From Nymphaea colorata (taxonomy: Eukaryota; Streptophyta; Magnoliopsida; Nymphaeales; Nymphaeaceae): a DNA stretch of 64,000 nucleotides. This document shows, one piece after another, positions 25,358-36,332 of the stretch. The notes beneath the pieces were generated by a model, which worked only from the letters and a program-made list of their open reading frames with translations, searched no databases and was not told the origin of the DNA. Location of the stretch: assembly GCF_008831285.2 (NCBI RefSeq), contig NC_045147.1, positions 14,982,854 to 15,046,853 of the forward strand, given 5' to 3'. Made by a program: the position numbers and the translations under genes. How positions within the stretch are numbered: position 1 is the stretch's first letter; each line of letters opens with the position of its first letter.

Positions 25358-25710
25358 CGACTATCATCTTATGTAACCATCAGAACTGATTGTAAAGATG
25401 TGATAGTGAAACAACATTTCGTGCATGTTAATTATCAACCCTTTTATAGATCTTCAATAAAATAAATTAAAGGCGTCTTACATGCATCTTGCCAACCGTA
25501 GTATGGTCTTTGAAGGCATTGCGACTAAAAGAATAATATTAGAAAGACACGCAACTCCTAGTCATGACTAAACAAGGACACTGTAAGGACCCGATAATTC
25601 CCCATAGAAAGAGTATATTTTAGCAAAGTTCTCATGTCTATCCTATTAAAAATCTGTTTTTTTTTTTTAGTGTCACTATCCGGCATATTCCTCACATTCT
25701 CCTCACATTT

Positions 25711-25780
25711 CCAAGCTCACCTTATTATACTTGAGAAGAACCTTACCATTTAAAATTCCAAGACGTTATTTGTGACTATA
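25711..25780 (-). mobile_element. AT-rich MITE family, terminal fragment (copy 3)
   Basis: CCAAGCTCAC...TTATACTTGAGAAGAACCTT...TTTGTGACTATA aligns with the reversed left end of the 13.5-kb copy and with the 40.4-kb end. Only about 70 bp is recognisable. Confidence 0.6.
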
Positions 25781-26109
25781 CTTTTAACTTGCTCATTCGC
25801 CACCCCCTATCCGCTGAACCCCAACGCCAGAACTAGTGAAAACTTATTGTTCATGATCCAACTCCGGCGACCACGTTGCCCGCTACTCCAAAATATATTA
25901 GATCTAATAACATGCGACGAAAAGCATGCCTGTAGGCAGCCAAATTATATTTAAATACGTTTCAACTCAGATCTACACCAAAAATTGTTCATATATAGAA
26001 CATCGGAACTTAGTCAGAGCCCGGATTAGATTGGAATCCGATGAATATATGCAAAAATTATATTTCTTCATTTTTTTATCCGGAATGATGCTATATTCTG
26101 AGTAGAGTC

Positions 26110-26191
26110 AATAGCAATTGTAAACCCAAAAGACTTCAGAAAAATCAGAAAATAGCAATTGTAAACCCAAAAAACTTCAGAAAAATCAGAA
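26110..26191. repeat. 41-bp tandem duplication
   Basis: Units 26110-26150 and 26151-26191, both beginning AATAGCAATTGTAAACCCAA. Confidence 0.9.
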
Positions 26192-28620
26192 ACTTGAAGC
26201 TCATATTTAAGGCGATGGCCACATTGCAGCTTTCTCCGTCCGCAACTGAACACTGAACGCTCAACCCAAACTCCGACGGCCAGTCGGCGATTGGCCCCCC
26301 GGTGGCGTTTTAGTAAAATTTTCAGTGCACAACGTCTTTCTTTCTATTATCTGAATTGAAGGGCCGGTAGTTAAGAACGCCACGTGTCGTCGCGGAAGGC
26401 CGCGGCTCTTTCTTCTTCAATTAAATGAAACTAATGAAACGAGTTAAGTGCCGTGCCCCTCCACCAAGAAAAAGCGTGCGAGGGAGAGAGAGAGAGGAAT
26501 TTATTCGAACAAGAAAGGATGTATAAGAAAATATAAAAGAAAAATGAATGCTCGAATAGTTGGTTGGTCCACACTGACTTTAACTTATAAATAATGCTAA
26601 TCGGTGCAAAATTTGATATATAAATATTTTTTGAAATATTACCGAATATTTTTTTATAGGAATAGAAAATAAACAGTGAGCAAATCTATATGATGTGTAA
26701 GTAAGTACTGACAATACCGATTTTAGGGTTTCTAAAGAAAGCCATCAGTTCAAAATGGTCAGCATGCATTCAACCGCATCACAAACTTAAGAAGGACTTT
26801 ATATAATCACAAAATTCAGGTAGCATCAAATATTAATGAAATCACCATAGGTACAATGGCTACTGGGGCACCACCGGATCTCGATTTGAACTTTTTTTTT
26901 TTTCCCCAAAGATTTGCAGCGGGAACACGCAAACTCCAACGGCTTTCTTTATTAGATAAAGCCGCCGATGGTTCGCTGCCTCAATCAAATGGCTCAGGAT
27001 GCGTTTCTCCAACGCGTTACTTGTACGATGCTGTTAATTTAATAGTTTCACGGAAGAACTGAATTGATGGGGGTGAGAGAGAAGCGAAGGGGTTCGTTTT
27101 CTTCTTCGCCAAGAACGTCGATGGATGGGCAAGCCCGTAACTTCCTTCCCATGGCCGCTTCCCCTTCGAGGGTGAGGTCGAGCCTCTAGGGTTCGGTTCC
27201 GCGACAAAAATGGGACTCGAGCCAGAAGGCATCAGCTCGGTAACAGGTGGATTCTCGCCGGACGCCGCGTGGGCGGTGAGGCTTTGTACCTTTCTCTCTC
27301 GTGTGCCGTCAGCCGGCTTCCGTCCGGATGCCAAGTTGTCGCCTGGTTTTGTGTCCGCCGACTTGCTGCCATGGCTTTTTGTTCCGGCGTGGAGAAGGGA
27401 AGCTCCCTGTATTGGAAGAGGAGCTTGGTCTTTAACTCGGGTTGCAGAAGGGTCCTGAAATGGTCGAGTCTAGATTGGATCCTGTACAGCCAAGATAAGA
27501 TGTAAAAAACGATAGGAACCAAAGAAGTTTTGAAAAATATTCACGATAAAATTCAAACATAAAAAGGGGTCAATCAGGAAGCTTTTTCTTCGGAGAAACA
27601 ATTTTCTGGGTAAGGGTGCTTTATGGTAAGAACAAGAACTTGTTTGAGTTAAGTTAGGAACTGTTTGATTTCCCACCTTAAATCTCTGATTCTAATAAGT
27701 TATATGTGTTTGAGAACTGTGAATTTAAGATCGCCATTATACTTTAACATGGATCTCAAGTCATAGCGAAGTGAGGTCTGACTTGACGCTTTTAAAATGG
27801 AAGTCGTAATGTAATTTTTTCATCTTTCAAACGTAAGCTTTTATATTTTTGTTACAAATAAAGATCTTAAATCCTCGAATTTAAGACCAAAACTATCATA
27901 GATCCGAAGTAATCAAGCACACTCTTCTGTCATTTTGATATGCCAAACAAATGGATAAAATGGACGCCATGTCCATTTCGAGACGAGCCCACATAGACAT
28001 GAGATGATAGTCTTCATGCAAAAAAAAAAAAAACATCGAAGAACGCGGTTCATGTGTTTCCTGCGGTTATTCCATTAGCGCCAAAATGGTTGTAAATTGT
28101 GTTTAATTCAAGAGGGCCCCTATTACCATAGTCTGGTATCTAAAAAATTAAAGCCAACATTCAATTAAAGTATTTACATACATTTAGTTGATCGAAGTCT
28201 GGTCTGTTTGCACTTTGCACTTTCTCTCTTTATCAGGGTAAAGGCGAAGCTGACTTCCATGAACATGTGGTTTTAAAAGCTCGAACCTTCATTTTTTCCA
28301 AAGCAAGACAACTTTATTTTACATGCTTGAGAAGCCCATTTTCCAGGACTATGAAACTTCTTTTTAATTTTTTTTTTATTTCCGATCTTATTTCTTGATC
28401 AAACATGTCAAGAGTTTCAAGAATAATTAAGGACAACAAAGTATGTACAATTGATTACTATAGATGATTGTTATGGTAACATGAAGTGTCACAACCAACT
28501 GCTTGGACTGTATAAGCATAGACGATGCACGACGGATGCAGCTCATTAAAAAACCTGCGCTCATTTGAGAAGAGAATAAATTCAGAAGAAAAAGAACCCT
28601 GCAGGAATCATTTTCATTAC

Positions 28621-28690
28621 CTCTATCTGCTTATGTAGTCTCCTTTGTACCTCCATTTGCATTCTCCGGGCTTCTGATATGTGCATACTC
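28621..28690 (-). pseudogene. Orphan exon of a MYB-CC (PHR1-like) factor
   Basis: Twenty-three codons bounded by AG at 28692-28691 and GT at 28620-28619. They encode SEARRMQMEVQRRLHKQIE, which resembles the conserved coiled-coil (LHEQLE-type) exon of plant MYB-CC transcription factors. I found neither the MYB DNA-binding exon (SHLQKYR) upstream nor the following coiled-coil exon within several kb. It is therefore most likely a gene fragment carried or left behind by rearrangement. A very long-intron gene cannot be excluded. Confidence 0.5.
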
Positions 28691-29991
28691 CTACCTAGCA
28701 GAATACCATTTAACCTGATCACTGAATTTCTTATGGGGTTGCTTCCGTAGCCTGAATCACTACATGGTAGAGCCACTCAAAATTCAGGTATAACAAATTA
28801 GTGATGAAGAAGCAGGTTAGTTAATATCTTGAGAAAATCACGTCCAGGAAAAAAGTGACAGAAGAATAGCCAATACGACCACCACCAAATGCAAAGAGTA
28901 AAGCAAGAAAACTAACTGGAGTTTTCAACTTTTACTTTGGTGATTCTAGATCACTTTCAAAACTCATGCCATGACCTGCAAGCAAAACTCATTGATTAGC
29001 AGGAAATCCTGTTTACTTTGGTTACCATACATTAGAAAAGCCAAAATAGGTTAAATTACCCTTCTGAGAATGCAGCAGAGATGCATATACCCATGAAGAA
29101 TGTGAAAATCATGGATAAAACTTGGATGATACACTTTCTCAAGAAAGCTGTAGTATATGGTTGTTGAATATAAAAGCAACATTCACAATCATTGAATCTT
29201 TCTTGTAAACAATTGCTTGACCTGAATTGAACAAATGGCTGTAAAAAATGCTTTACCTGGTTTAGTTCATCAAATGATTCAGTGAACAAAACACATATTT
29301 GACATGTTTAACAGATAAAATTAGACTTATTTTGCTAATATTTGACATTCTTCTGCAATAGGATAAAGCTACATATCACAATATTCCTCCTTAATCTATG
29401 CGACTGGTTTCACTTATTTGAATCTAGTGTCTTTGAGATCATTGTAGTTTTAATACCCATGTTGGAAATTCAAATCTCTATCACCAATCTTCTTAATTGC
29501 CTCAATATCTTTATGGATTTATGCATGTCTGCAAACTTCAGAGTCTACTGCATCAACTTAGGCGAAGTGGCAGCATGTAGTCCCATTAGAATTTCCATCA
29601 ACATGCCTTTGACAGAAAAGTGGAACTTGTTCAAAGTTTTTCATTTTACAGACCAATATGCACAATGTATTACATATTTGGTCAGTTGCTGCTGCTTCTG
29701 AAGAGATATCTTGTTCCTTCTTTTAGTATTGATAGGCCCTGGCAGAGGGAGAAAATGAAGGACTGAAAGCATTTGCTTATGTCTGATGTCAAGACCATGC
29801 AGAACAGTGCTATTAAATTAAAAGGGAGACGAGGAAAAAGATCCATTTATCTAGTCACTGTCTGACCTTTGATGATATTAAGCAAAGGTGGAACGGTGGA
29901 TTCCTTCTTCCATTTAAGAAAAAGGAAGGGTTTGAGCTAGTAACACTTTTCCAAGAAGGCTTATCCATGTAAAAGAGTTATATATATAAAT

Positions 29992-30018
<27 letters not shown>
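29992..30018. repeat. (AC)n microsatellite
   Basis: Uninterrupted AC dinucleotide run of about 27 bases, preceded by a short TA run. Confidence 0.92.
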
Positions 30019-30023
<5 letters not shown>

Positions 30024-32339
30024 AGTATGGCATTTAGACGGATTAATATATAGCATGAGACTAAATTTAAGCCTTAAACTGTGATTGTATTTGTATGCAA
30101 CATTATTAAGTGCTTCTAGAAAACTACCACATAGATGACAACATTAGACAGTTATCATTAAAATGTGTTACGTTTTGGAAAACAAACCTCTGCTCAGATT
30201 TGGGATCAATGGACCGAATAGTCAAGAAAATAGGGTAAGAAAGATTCGCCATAGAATCCCCTTCACTTCCTGCATGTCCAATGCCTTTGCACCTTCTCCA
30301 GCCACAGCCTGTGTATGAGAGGGCGAAGAGATAGAGAGAACTTGAAGGATCAATGGTGAGTAGTGGGGAGGAGAAGACTGGGGTAGAATGGTCTAAGGAG
30401 GCAGGACTCCACCATCATTTTTCTTTTTTTAGTTTAGAACATCTTCCTTGTCAATATCATTTATCTTTTGGAGAAAGAACCGAGCATGATCATACCAACA
30501 TTAACAGTTGCAGCCAGATACAGTCGTTTCCTGTTGCAATCCCTCAGATTCTACTGCAGTTTCATAACCTCCCTTCTAAACCAGATGGTTTTCCACTCTT
30601 CTTCTAAACCTGTGGAGGATGGGTGCAGATGATACTTTTAGTGATTTACGATCATGTGAGAGAAACGGTCTGAAAGGAAGTGTTGACCTGAAAGAACAGG
30701 CCCTGATCATGTTATGGAAACTGCAGAAATGAAGGCAAATAGCTCGCTATTATTATAATCTATCTATGGTGAATATCATTGTTGAGAAGAATAAGGGCAC
30801 GCCACTGTCAGATCTACTTTGTGCTAAACATAACCTTGGATCAGGTTGTCACATTCAGTTCTACATTCAAGCAACAGAAGCACATGGAAATGTAGCTACT
30901 AATTTCACTGCTATGGGAGAGAAAGTACTCACGAGTCATCTTTGTTTTCTTCAAAGGGTACAATCTCAATCCTCATTGGTAGATATATGGGTGAAAGTAC
31001 GTGCATGGCCTTATATTTCTTAAAAGGTTTCATAACAATTTCGTTAAGTGAATTTTTCAGTAATTTGTGGATCCTATCACAGTAACAATATAGCTATGGG
31101 ATAAATTGATAATAGCTTCTAAGGCAAAATGTCAGAAACTGAGAGTACAAAGGGACCTTGATTCTTAGGAGCTGCTAGCAGAATCACTCAGTAGGTCTGA
31201 CGTCTAAACACAATAACGATTCCAGCTGCGGATCTCATTTCTCAAACAATACTACTTTAAATTGCACTTAGATACCACTTCTTAATTGTGGATTTGTATT
31301 GATTTGTCAATAGTTCACGTAATTTCACATCACTTTTTAATAGTTTTCTTCTTTACTTCTCATTCAGTTCAAAGTACGTTAATTGATGAAGTGAGAGGGG
31401 CACTCGAATGATTTTCTCAATCCAGGGGGCAAGAAACAATACAGTCCTCCGCCATTGGCTGAAGGAGGGGACACAGATTCCCTGCACTTGCCAAATGTGT
31501 GTGTGTGGCGATCAGGCCTGAAGGGATTTCAAGTGTAAATGGGCCAAAAGATGCTGGAGATTGGACTAGCCAATGGTTATTTGGTGGCTATAGAAGAAGA
31601 AAAATGCTGAGCTTCATGATAGAGGGGAAAAGAGGCAGAGGAGACTGATGGGACATTTACAGGGTGGAGTGATTCGTTTTCTCTGATAGAAAGTTTGTGG
31701 GGCAGTCTCAGAAAATTGCAGTGACACTGCGATCGGCTGCTGCGTACTCAAGGGCTTCGTTGAGATTTGGAACTTGGAAGTTGGGAGGCAGACGAGCTAT
31801 TCGATGGCCTATTGGCCAACTTCTCTTGCTAAGTGGATGCATTGGAGTGCAGGGAGCGGGGAGCCCCTTCTCATTGGAGGCGGAAACTGAGAGATGCCAT
31901 TCTACTCAGCATGGAATTGGGCTGGCTGGTTATTACACAGCCCATAGATGGAGTTTATAAATTTGTGATTTTGGAATCAAGTCCGGATACTAGGACAATG
32001 CAGTTGCTGAATTTGTGTAAGAGCTGGTTCATTATCAGATCTTCCAGCGTGCAGGGGTTCTTCATCTGTTGTACACTGCTGGTTTTTTAGCTGCAACAAA
32101 AGTCTTCTAACCTCATAAGCATGTCAGCTAGTACAATACTTTTAACCCCTTCTTCAATAAAGTTGGTTATATATGTCACCTCAATCAATACACGTAATTT
32201 TATGCATCATTTTAAGTATAAAAAAACCATGATTATTATACAACAATCTTTTTGCATGAATAAAAAAAGACAAAAAAAAAAGGATTTGATAAAGGAAAAA
32301 TTTGTAGTTCATATATATCTCGTTATAACTAATATACTC

Positions 32340-32690
32340 ATTTAAATAGTAAAAAAACGTTTTTGCTTTTTTGTCTCACTTATACCGTTATCTCATTATC
32401 TCTAAATATTTTATTATCCCATACTTATGTTTAGTGCTATCTCATAAATCCATCTATTATCTCATTGTCTTATAAATATTTTATTATCTCATAAATATTA
32501 TATCATACTTATGTTTAGCGTTATCTCATGCATATATCTATTACCTCACAAACATTATCTTATACTTATGTTTTGAGTTATCTCATACATTCATCTATTT
32601 GTTATCTCATTATCTCGTAAATCTTTTGTTATCTCATAAACATTATCTCAAACTTATTTGTTATTTAATGTATATTTGTTATGCATGCAC
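32340..32690. repeat. Imperfect tandem array of ATCTCAT-rich units
   Basis: The pattern ATACTTATGTTTAG(T/C)G followed by TATCTCAT(A/G) recurs at about 32420, 32504 and 32561, and in degenerate form at 32649. Spacing is uneven (about 84, 57 and 88 bases). The stretch is made largely of TTATCTCATAAA-like words. Confidence 0.75.
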
Positions 32691-33373
32691 ATGCAATGTT
32701 TAGGTATAAAAGTAAATGTACATGTTGGTAATAGGGTCCACTCTTAGCTATTTTTGTATTGTATGTCTAGGTGGTGCACGTAACTCGATCTCCTTTTTCA
32801 ACTAGAGATCACCTTATACCTATGAGAATTCAATCAAACACGAACACATGTCCGAACCAACTATCAGCTTGTCTAGCTATGCTACACCTCTTATTGGAGC
32901 CGGTGTTGCGTACACTTTATTTGGAAGGAAACAAGTTGAAGGGACAACTAGCCTAGAGAGAAAATAATGTCCTTCCATGGTTTGGACTTTCAACTTTTTC
33001 TTTGACTTTGGCACGTTAGGATGGTCAAGTGGTAGTCGAGATAGATTCATATGCAAAGCAGGTTATGTGTATGTTCCTGTGTGTGCAATAACCAAAGCAA
33101 CCTCATTAAAATAAAACAACTTTTTAAGAGGGTAAAAAAGAAATGGTCAAAAAGTGAAAAGCCTAACATGTCTACTTATTTTATAAAAAAAAAATCAAAA
33201 AATACCCCCACCCCCCTTGGGTACATAAGTGGTCTAAATCACCTGTCTACATTGCAAAGCACCATTACTCCAAGTTGATAAGGTGGAATCGTATTTGGTT
33301 CATGGAACGGAGATTGTATAAGCCAGCCTTGTATACATAAACTTTTAGCTAAGATGCATCAATAGTTTAAATT

Positions 33374-33647
33374 AAGTTTGGGCGTTGGGCCGGGTAGGAA
33401 AAAACCTGGCCTGGGCAAGACCCGGGCCTGATAAGCCGGCTCGGGTCCGCCCGGCCGGGCCCCACCCGTTAAGCCCGTTTAGATTAAAAAATTAATTTTT
33501 AAAATATATTTTATATTAAAAAATTATTTTATAATTAAAAAATATTTTTAAATTTTAAATGGGTCGGGCCGGGCCAAAGATGAGACCCAAGCTATTGGAT
33601 CTGGCCGGCCCTTACCAGGCCGGATCGGGCCAGCCGATGCCCACCCT
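33374..33647. mobile_element. GC-ended MITE with 11-bp target duplication
   Basis: The element is about 274 bp, with GGCCGGGCC-rich ends around an AT-only core. Imperfect inverted termini are GGGCGTTGGGCCGG at the left and the complement of CCGATGCCCACCC at the right. Identical 11-bp direct repeats TAGTTTAAATT flank it (33363-33373 and 33648-33658). Target duplications of 9-11 bp are typical of Mutator-like elements, but the termini are not long enough to prove this. Confidence 0.75.
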
Positions 33648-34242
33648 TAGTTTAAATTGTAAATTTCAAGGGTCACTTATTATATAGATAAATAAAAATG
33701 AAAGAGGCAGCCAGATATAAACAAGCCAACTTTTATGAGCTGGTTGGCCTGCACCCGCCTCCCCTACTGGTGCATGTCATCCTGGCTGCCACCAACAGTG
33801 AGTGCCCTATTTTAGACTACCACGTGCTACTGTCATTAAATTTCAAAATTAATTATTAAAATTTTCATTATTTATTTATTGTTATAAAAGAAAAGTCTTT
33901 AAATTTTTTCTTTTTTTAAGGCCTATTCATAACGACAAATCAATTAGTTGGAACCAGCAGCCTTACCGATTTAGCTCAAAAACCCTTCACTGTTGAAAAA
34001 TGATTGAAAAACAATATGTGGCGCCTCTCTTGAATCGCCCCACAGGAGTGAACTAGTTTTTGATCTCCATTCATTCAATCCCCGGAAGGTAACCGGGAAC
34101 AGCAACCTAATTCTTGCTAATCCAGACAGCTCCTGCATCAAGTTCAAGTTTGTTGCCTTTTTTAACCAGCCGAACTCGAGGCATCGACATCCCAGATGAT
34201 CTCAATGATGCATTAAAAGAAAAACTGAAACATAGAAAGCTA

Positions 34243-34248
34243 TTTATT
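34243..34248 (-). terminator. Poly(A) signal of PEF gene A
   Basis: AATAAA on the minus strand in the context ATTATGTAATAATAAA, matching the corresponding 3' end of the paralogue at 44393-44398. Confidence 0.6.
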
Positions 34249-34399
34249 ATTACATAATTCAGAGTAGAACTCGAGAATAGTTACTAGGACAAAGAACAGA
34301 GTGGATGGCCTCATCTAACAATTAAGGACACCATCCTAATGAACCTTATTTCATAGACGTGGACACATTCATGGTTTGGAAGCATACAATTTTCCAGAC

Positions 34400-34590
34400 T
34401 TAAGCAGCAGTGAACATCAGCGCTGCCTGCATGAAGAGCTCATATGTGAAAGTAGCGGAGCCCGGGCTTCTCTCCTGCTCCTTGAACGTTTCAGTCAGCC
34501 CCTGCGTCAATGGACAACCACTCATCAGTTTGCAGGTTGTCAATAGAGTGCCTTCACGACAACCACCGTGAAACTCTCTCTTTCTTTTTT

Positions 34591-34622
<32 letters not shown>

Positions 34623-36162
34623 GAGGGGAAAGGTCGGGACAAGGTCCGCATTAGGCCACACTGTTGCCTAACCACATTTTTTCTGAATTGTCAAGATTGT
34701 GGATGAACTGCTGAAGAACGGAAAAGTAAAACTGGTCTAGAATTAATAAAGGCCTGACAGCTAGTAGAGCGCCTGCACCGTAGATTGTGAATATATGATG
34801 ATACATGAAGATGCTCTTACCTTAACAATGACGCAGCACCTGCAAAAGAAAGTACCATAAACTTATCAGTAAGGCACATATTTAACCCACAGAATGCTGT
34901 GAACAATTTAGGGAAGGAAACAACAGAAGCTACATGAGCTTGAAAACCAGAGCTAATCCAAGCTCCTAAAGTGGGGATCAATGGAAACGGGCATCAGCAG
35001 GGGCATGGCTTAAGTAAGCAAGCGTTAGAGTAAGCACGATGAAAGGAGAGCAAGAGCATATCCACTATCTGGTGTTTTATGTAGTTGGCAGTATTAAAAT
35101 ATCCTTGTTTTGGCATCTCAGCAGTTCATGGCATGCATTAAGCAATCCTAAAGCCAAGAGCAGGCGTTGAGATGTCAAAACACAGAAAATGCATGCCTTG
35201 CATATTGCTTGTTAATTTTTCCAAACTTCTAATTTAATTTTCTGGCTACTGTTATGGGACTCTACTTCACCTAATCAAGGAAAAGCAGAGGGTTCTTCGT
35301 TTAAGTCTAGAAGATGAGAGTCAGATGATGAGTACATACTGTATGAACTTGTCGTATGGAACACCGTTGCTGCGCTTCTCGCGAATGTACGTAGCGATCA
35401 TGAGATTGACGGCCTGGGGAGAAACGGGGAAACCCAGGCTGTTGAGAGCGGTCCTCAGTTCATTGCCGTGTATGACTCCATCCCTGTCCTTGTCCGCCTT
35501 GCAGAAGACATCCTGCAGATCGAACCATACCGAAACAAAATAATTTGTTTGCACTGAAGGAGCACTAACTTAAGTACTTCAATGAAGCCATTCATGAATA
35601 TTGACGTACCCTCCATCGCTTCAGACTGTTGAAAAGAACCACAAATTCCCCGGGCCCTGCAAGTTGAACACGTAGAATAATTAAGCAACTCAAGTTTTCA
35701 GTTCGTACACGCACAATCCTTTATAGATTCTGATGATATAACTCACATACTGCCTATTTAACATTTTTCTGAAGAAACAGAAGGTTTTTCCTAAAGTGGA
35801 TTACATAGTGGATGAGTTATAAATCATTAAATGAATTATTCAGACGATCGGGCGTCTAAAAGGAGAAGAGTTGTACAGAGCAGAAGGGGAGGGCGAGCTA
35901 ATTTACCAATGCGGCTGCGGGTGGCGTCCTTGGAGAAGGTGCACATGAAGAAGCGGACGGTTCGGTCGGTGAAGGTGTGGTTGCACTTGGTCAGCGCCGT
36001 CCGCAGCTCGCACTCGTCAATGGTGCCACTGCAGTCCTTGTCCACGGCGTCGAAGGCCTTGATGACCTTCTGGTCCGTCCCCGGCGGGAAGGTGCAAGGT
36101 TGCGCCGCGAAGCCGAACGGGTCGTACTTTTCGCCGTCGCGTTGATTTTGGCAAGAGGCCAT
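34400..36162 (-). CDS. Penta-EF-hand calcium-binding protein (CML48/49/50-like), copy A
   Basis: Predicted calcium sensor of the plant penta-EF-hand group related to sorcin/ALG-2. Five exons: 36162-35907, 35656-35610, 35512-35340, 34839-34821 (19-bp microexon) and 34501-34400. All have GT/AG borders and continuous phase, giving 198 residues. The N-terminus is short (FGF...FPPGTDQ) rather than a long Gly/Tyr-rich tail. Two canonical calcium loops are visible: DKDCSGTIDECE (about residues 41-52) and DKDRDGVIHGNE in exon 3. The remaining EF-like segments (VRFFMCTFSKD, KGLTETFKEQE, FMQAALMF) are degenerate, as usual in this family. It is paralogous to, and divergently oriented from, the gene at 41.6 kb. 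Targets and localisation cannot be read from the sequence. Confidence 0.92.
34595..34621. repeat. (GT)n microsatellite upstream of PEF-A last exon
   Basis: About 27 bases of GT preceded by a T run, in intron 4 of PEF gene A. Confidence 0.9.
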
Positions 36163-36280
36163 CTTGGGAGTGGCTGCGGAGAGCTTTTAGATCTGCCTGT
36201 GCTGTATCGTGAGAGGAAATCGGTTGCTAACTCTTGTTGGTTCAGCTGGTACTCTGTGTTCGCCCTGCAGCGCCTCCTCC

Positions 36281-36332
36281 CCTTTATATGGAGGAGAATG
36301 CGGCCACCATGAATCGGCGTGACAGACACGCC
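36281..36332 (-). promoter_or_regulatory. PEF-A core promoter: TATA box and shared palindrome
   Basis: On the minus strand a CATATAAAGG TATA box (36290-36281) lies about 120 bp upstream of the ATG. Just upstream of it the palindrome GGCGTG-TCTGT-CACGCC (36332-36316) sits in a block almost identical to one in the same place before PEF gene B. The palindrome contains GCGTGT, which fits the CAMTA-type VCGTGB consensus. Confidence 0.65.

Larger units (their letters stand above)
23550..28580. other. Intergenic, no intact gene seen
   Basis: AT-rich DNA with repeats and no supported gene. It contains a possible minus-oriented LTR relic (24795-25270), two short tandem duplications (25280-25357, 26110-26191), a terminal fragment of the MITE family (25711-25780), and a GC-rich patch at 27060-27470 whose overlapping open frames I do not recognise. 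Confidence 0.6.
28790..34200. other. Intergenic, no intact gene seen
   Basis: No supported gene. It contains an (AC)n run at 29992-30018, an imperfect tandem array at 32340-32690 and a GC-ended MITE at 33374-33647. The stretch 30350-32060 is less AT-rich and could be decayed mobile DNA, but I recognise no domain in its short frames. Confidence 0.6.

Noticed and set aside
27017-27522. Overlapping frames in a GC-rich patch, considered as a first exon
   Set aside because: No domain, no clear donor with a following exon, and similar frame lengths on both strands.
29342-29701. 119-codon plus-strand open frame
   Set aside because: No family recognised; hydrophobic low-complexity translation in AT-rich intergenic DNA.
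33018-33060. Second box-A-like motif (GGTCAAGTGG), considered as tRNA or SINE
   Set aside because: No cloverleaf or box B could be formed.
35977-36329. Long frames on both strands over PEF-A exon 1
   Set aside because: Shadows of the GC-rich first exon; the spliced PEF frame explains the region.
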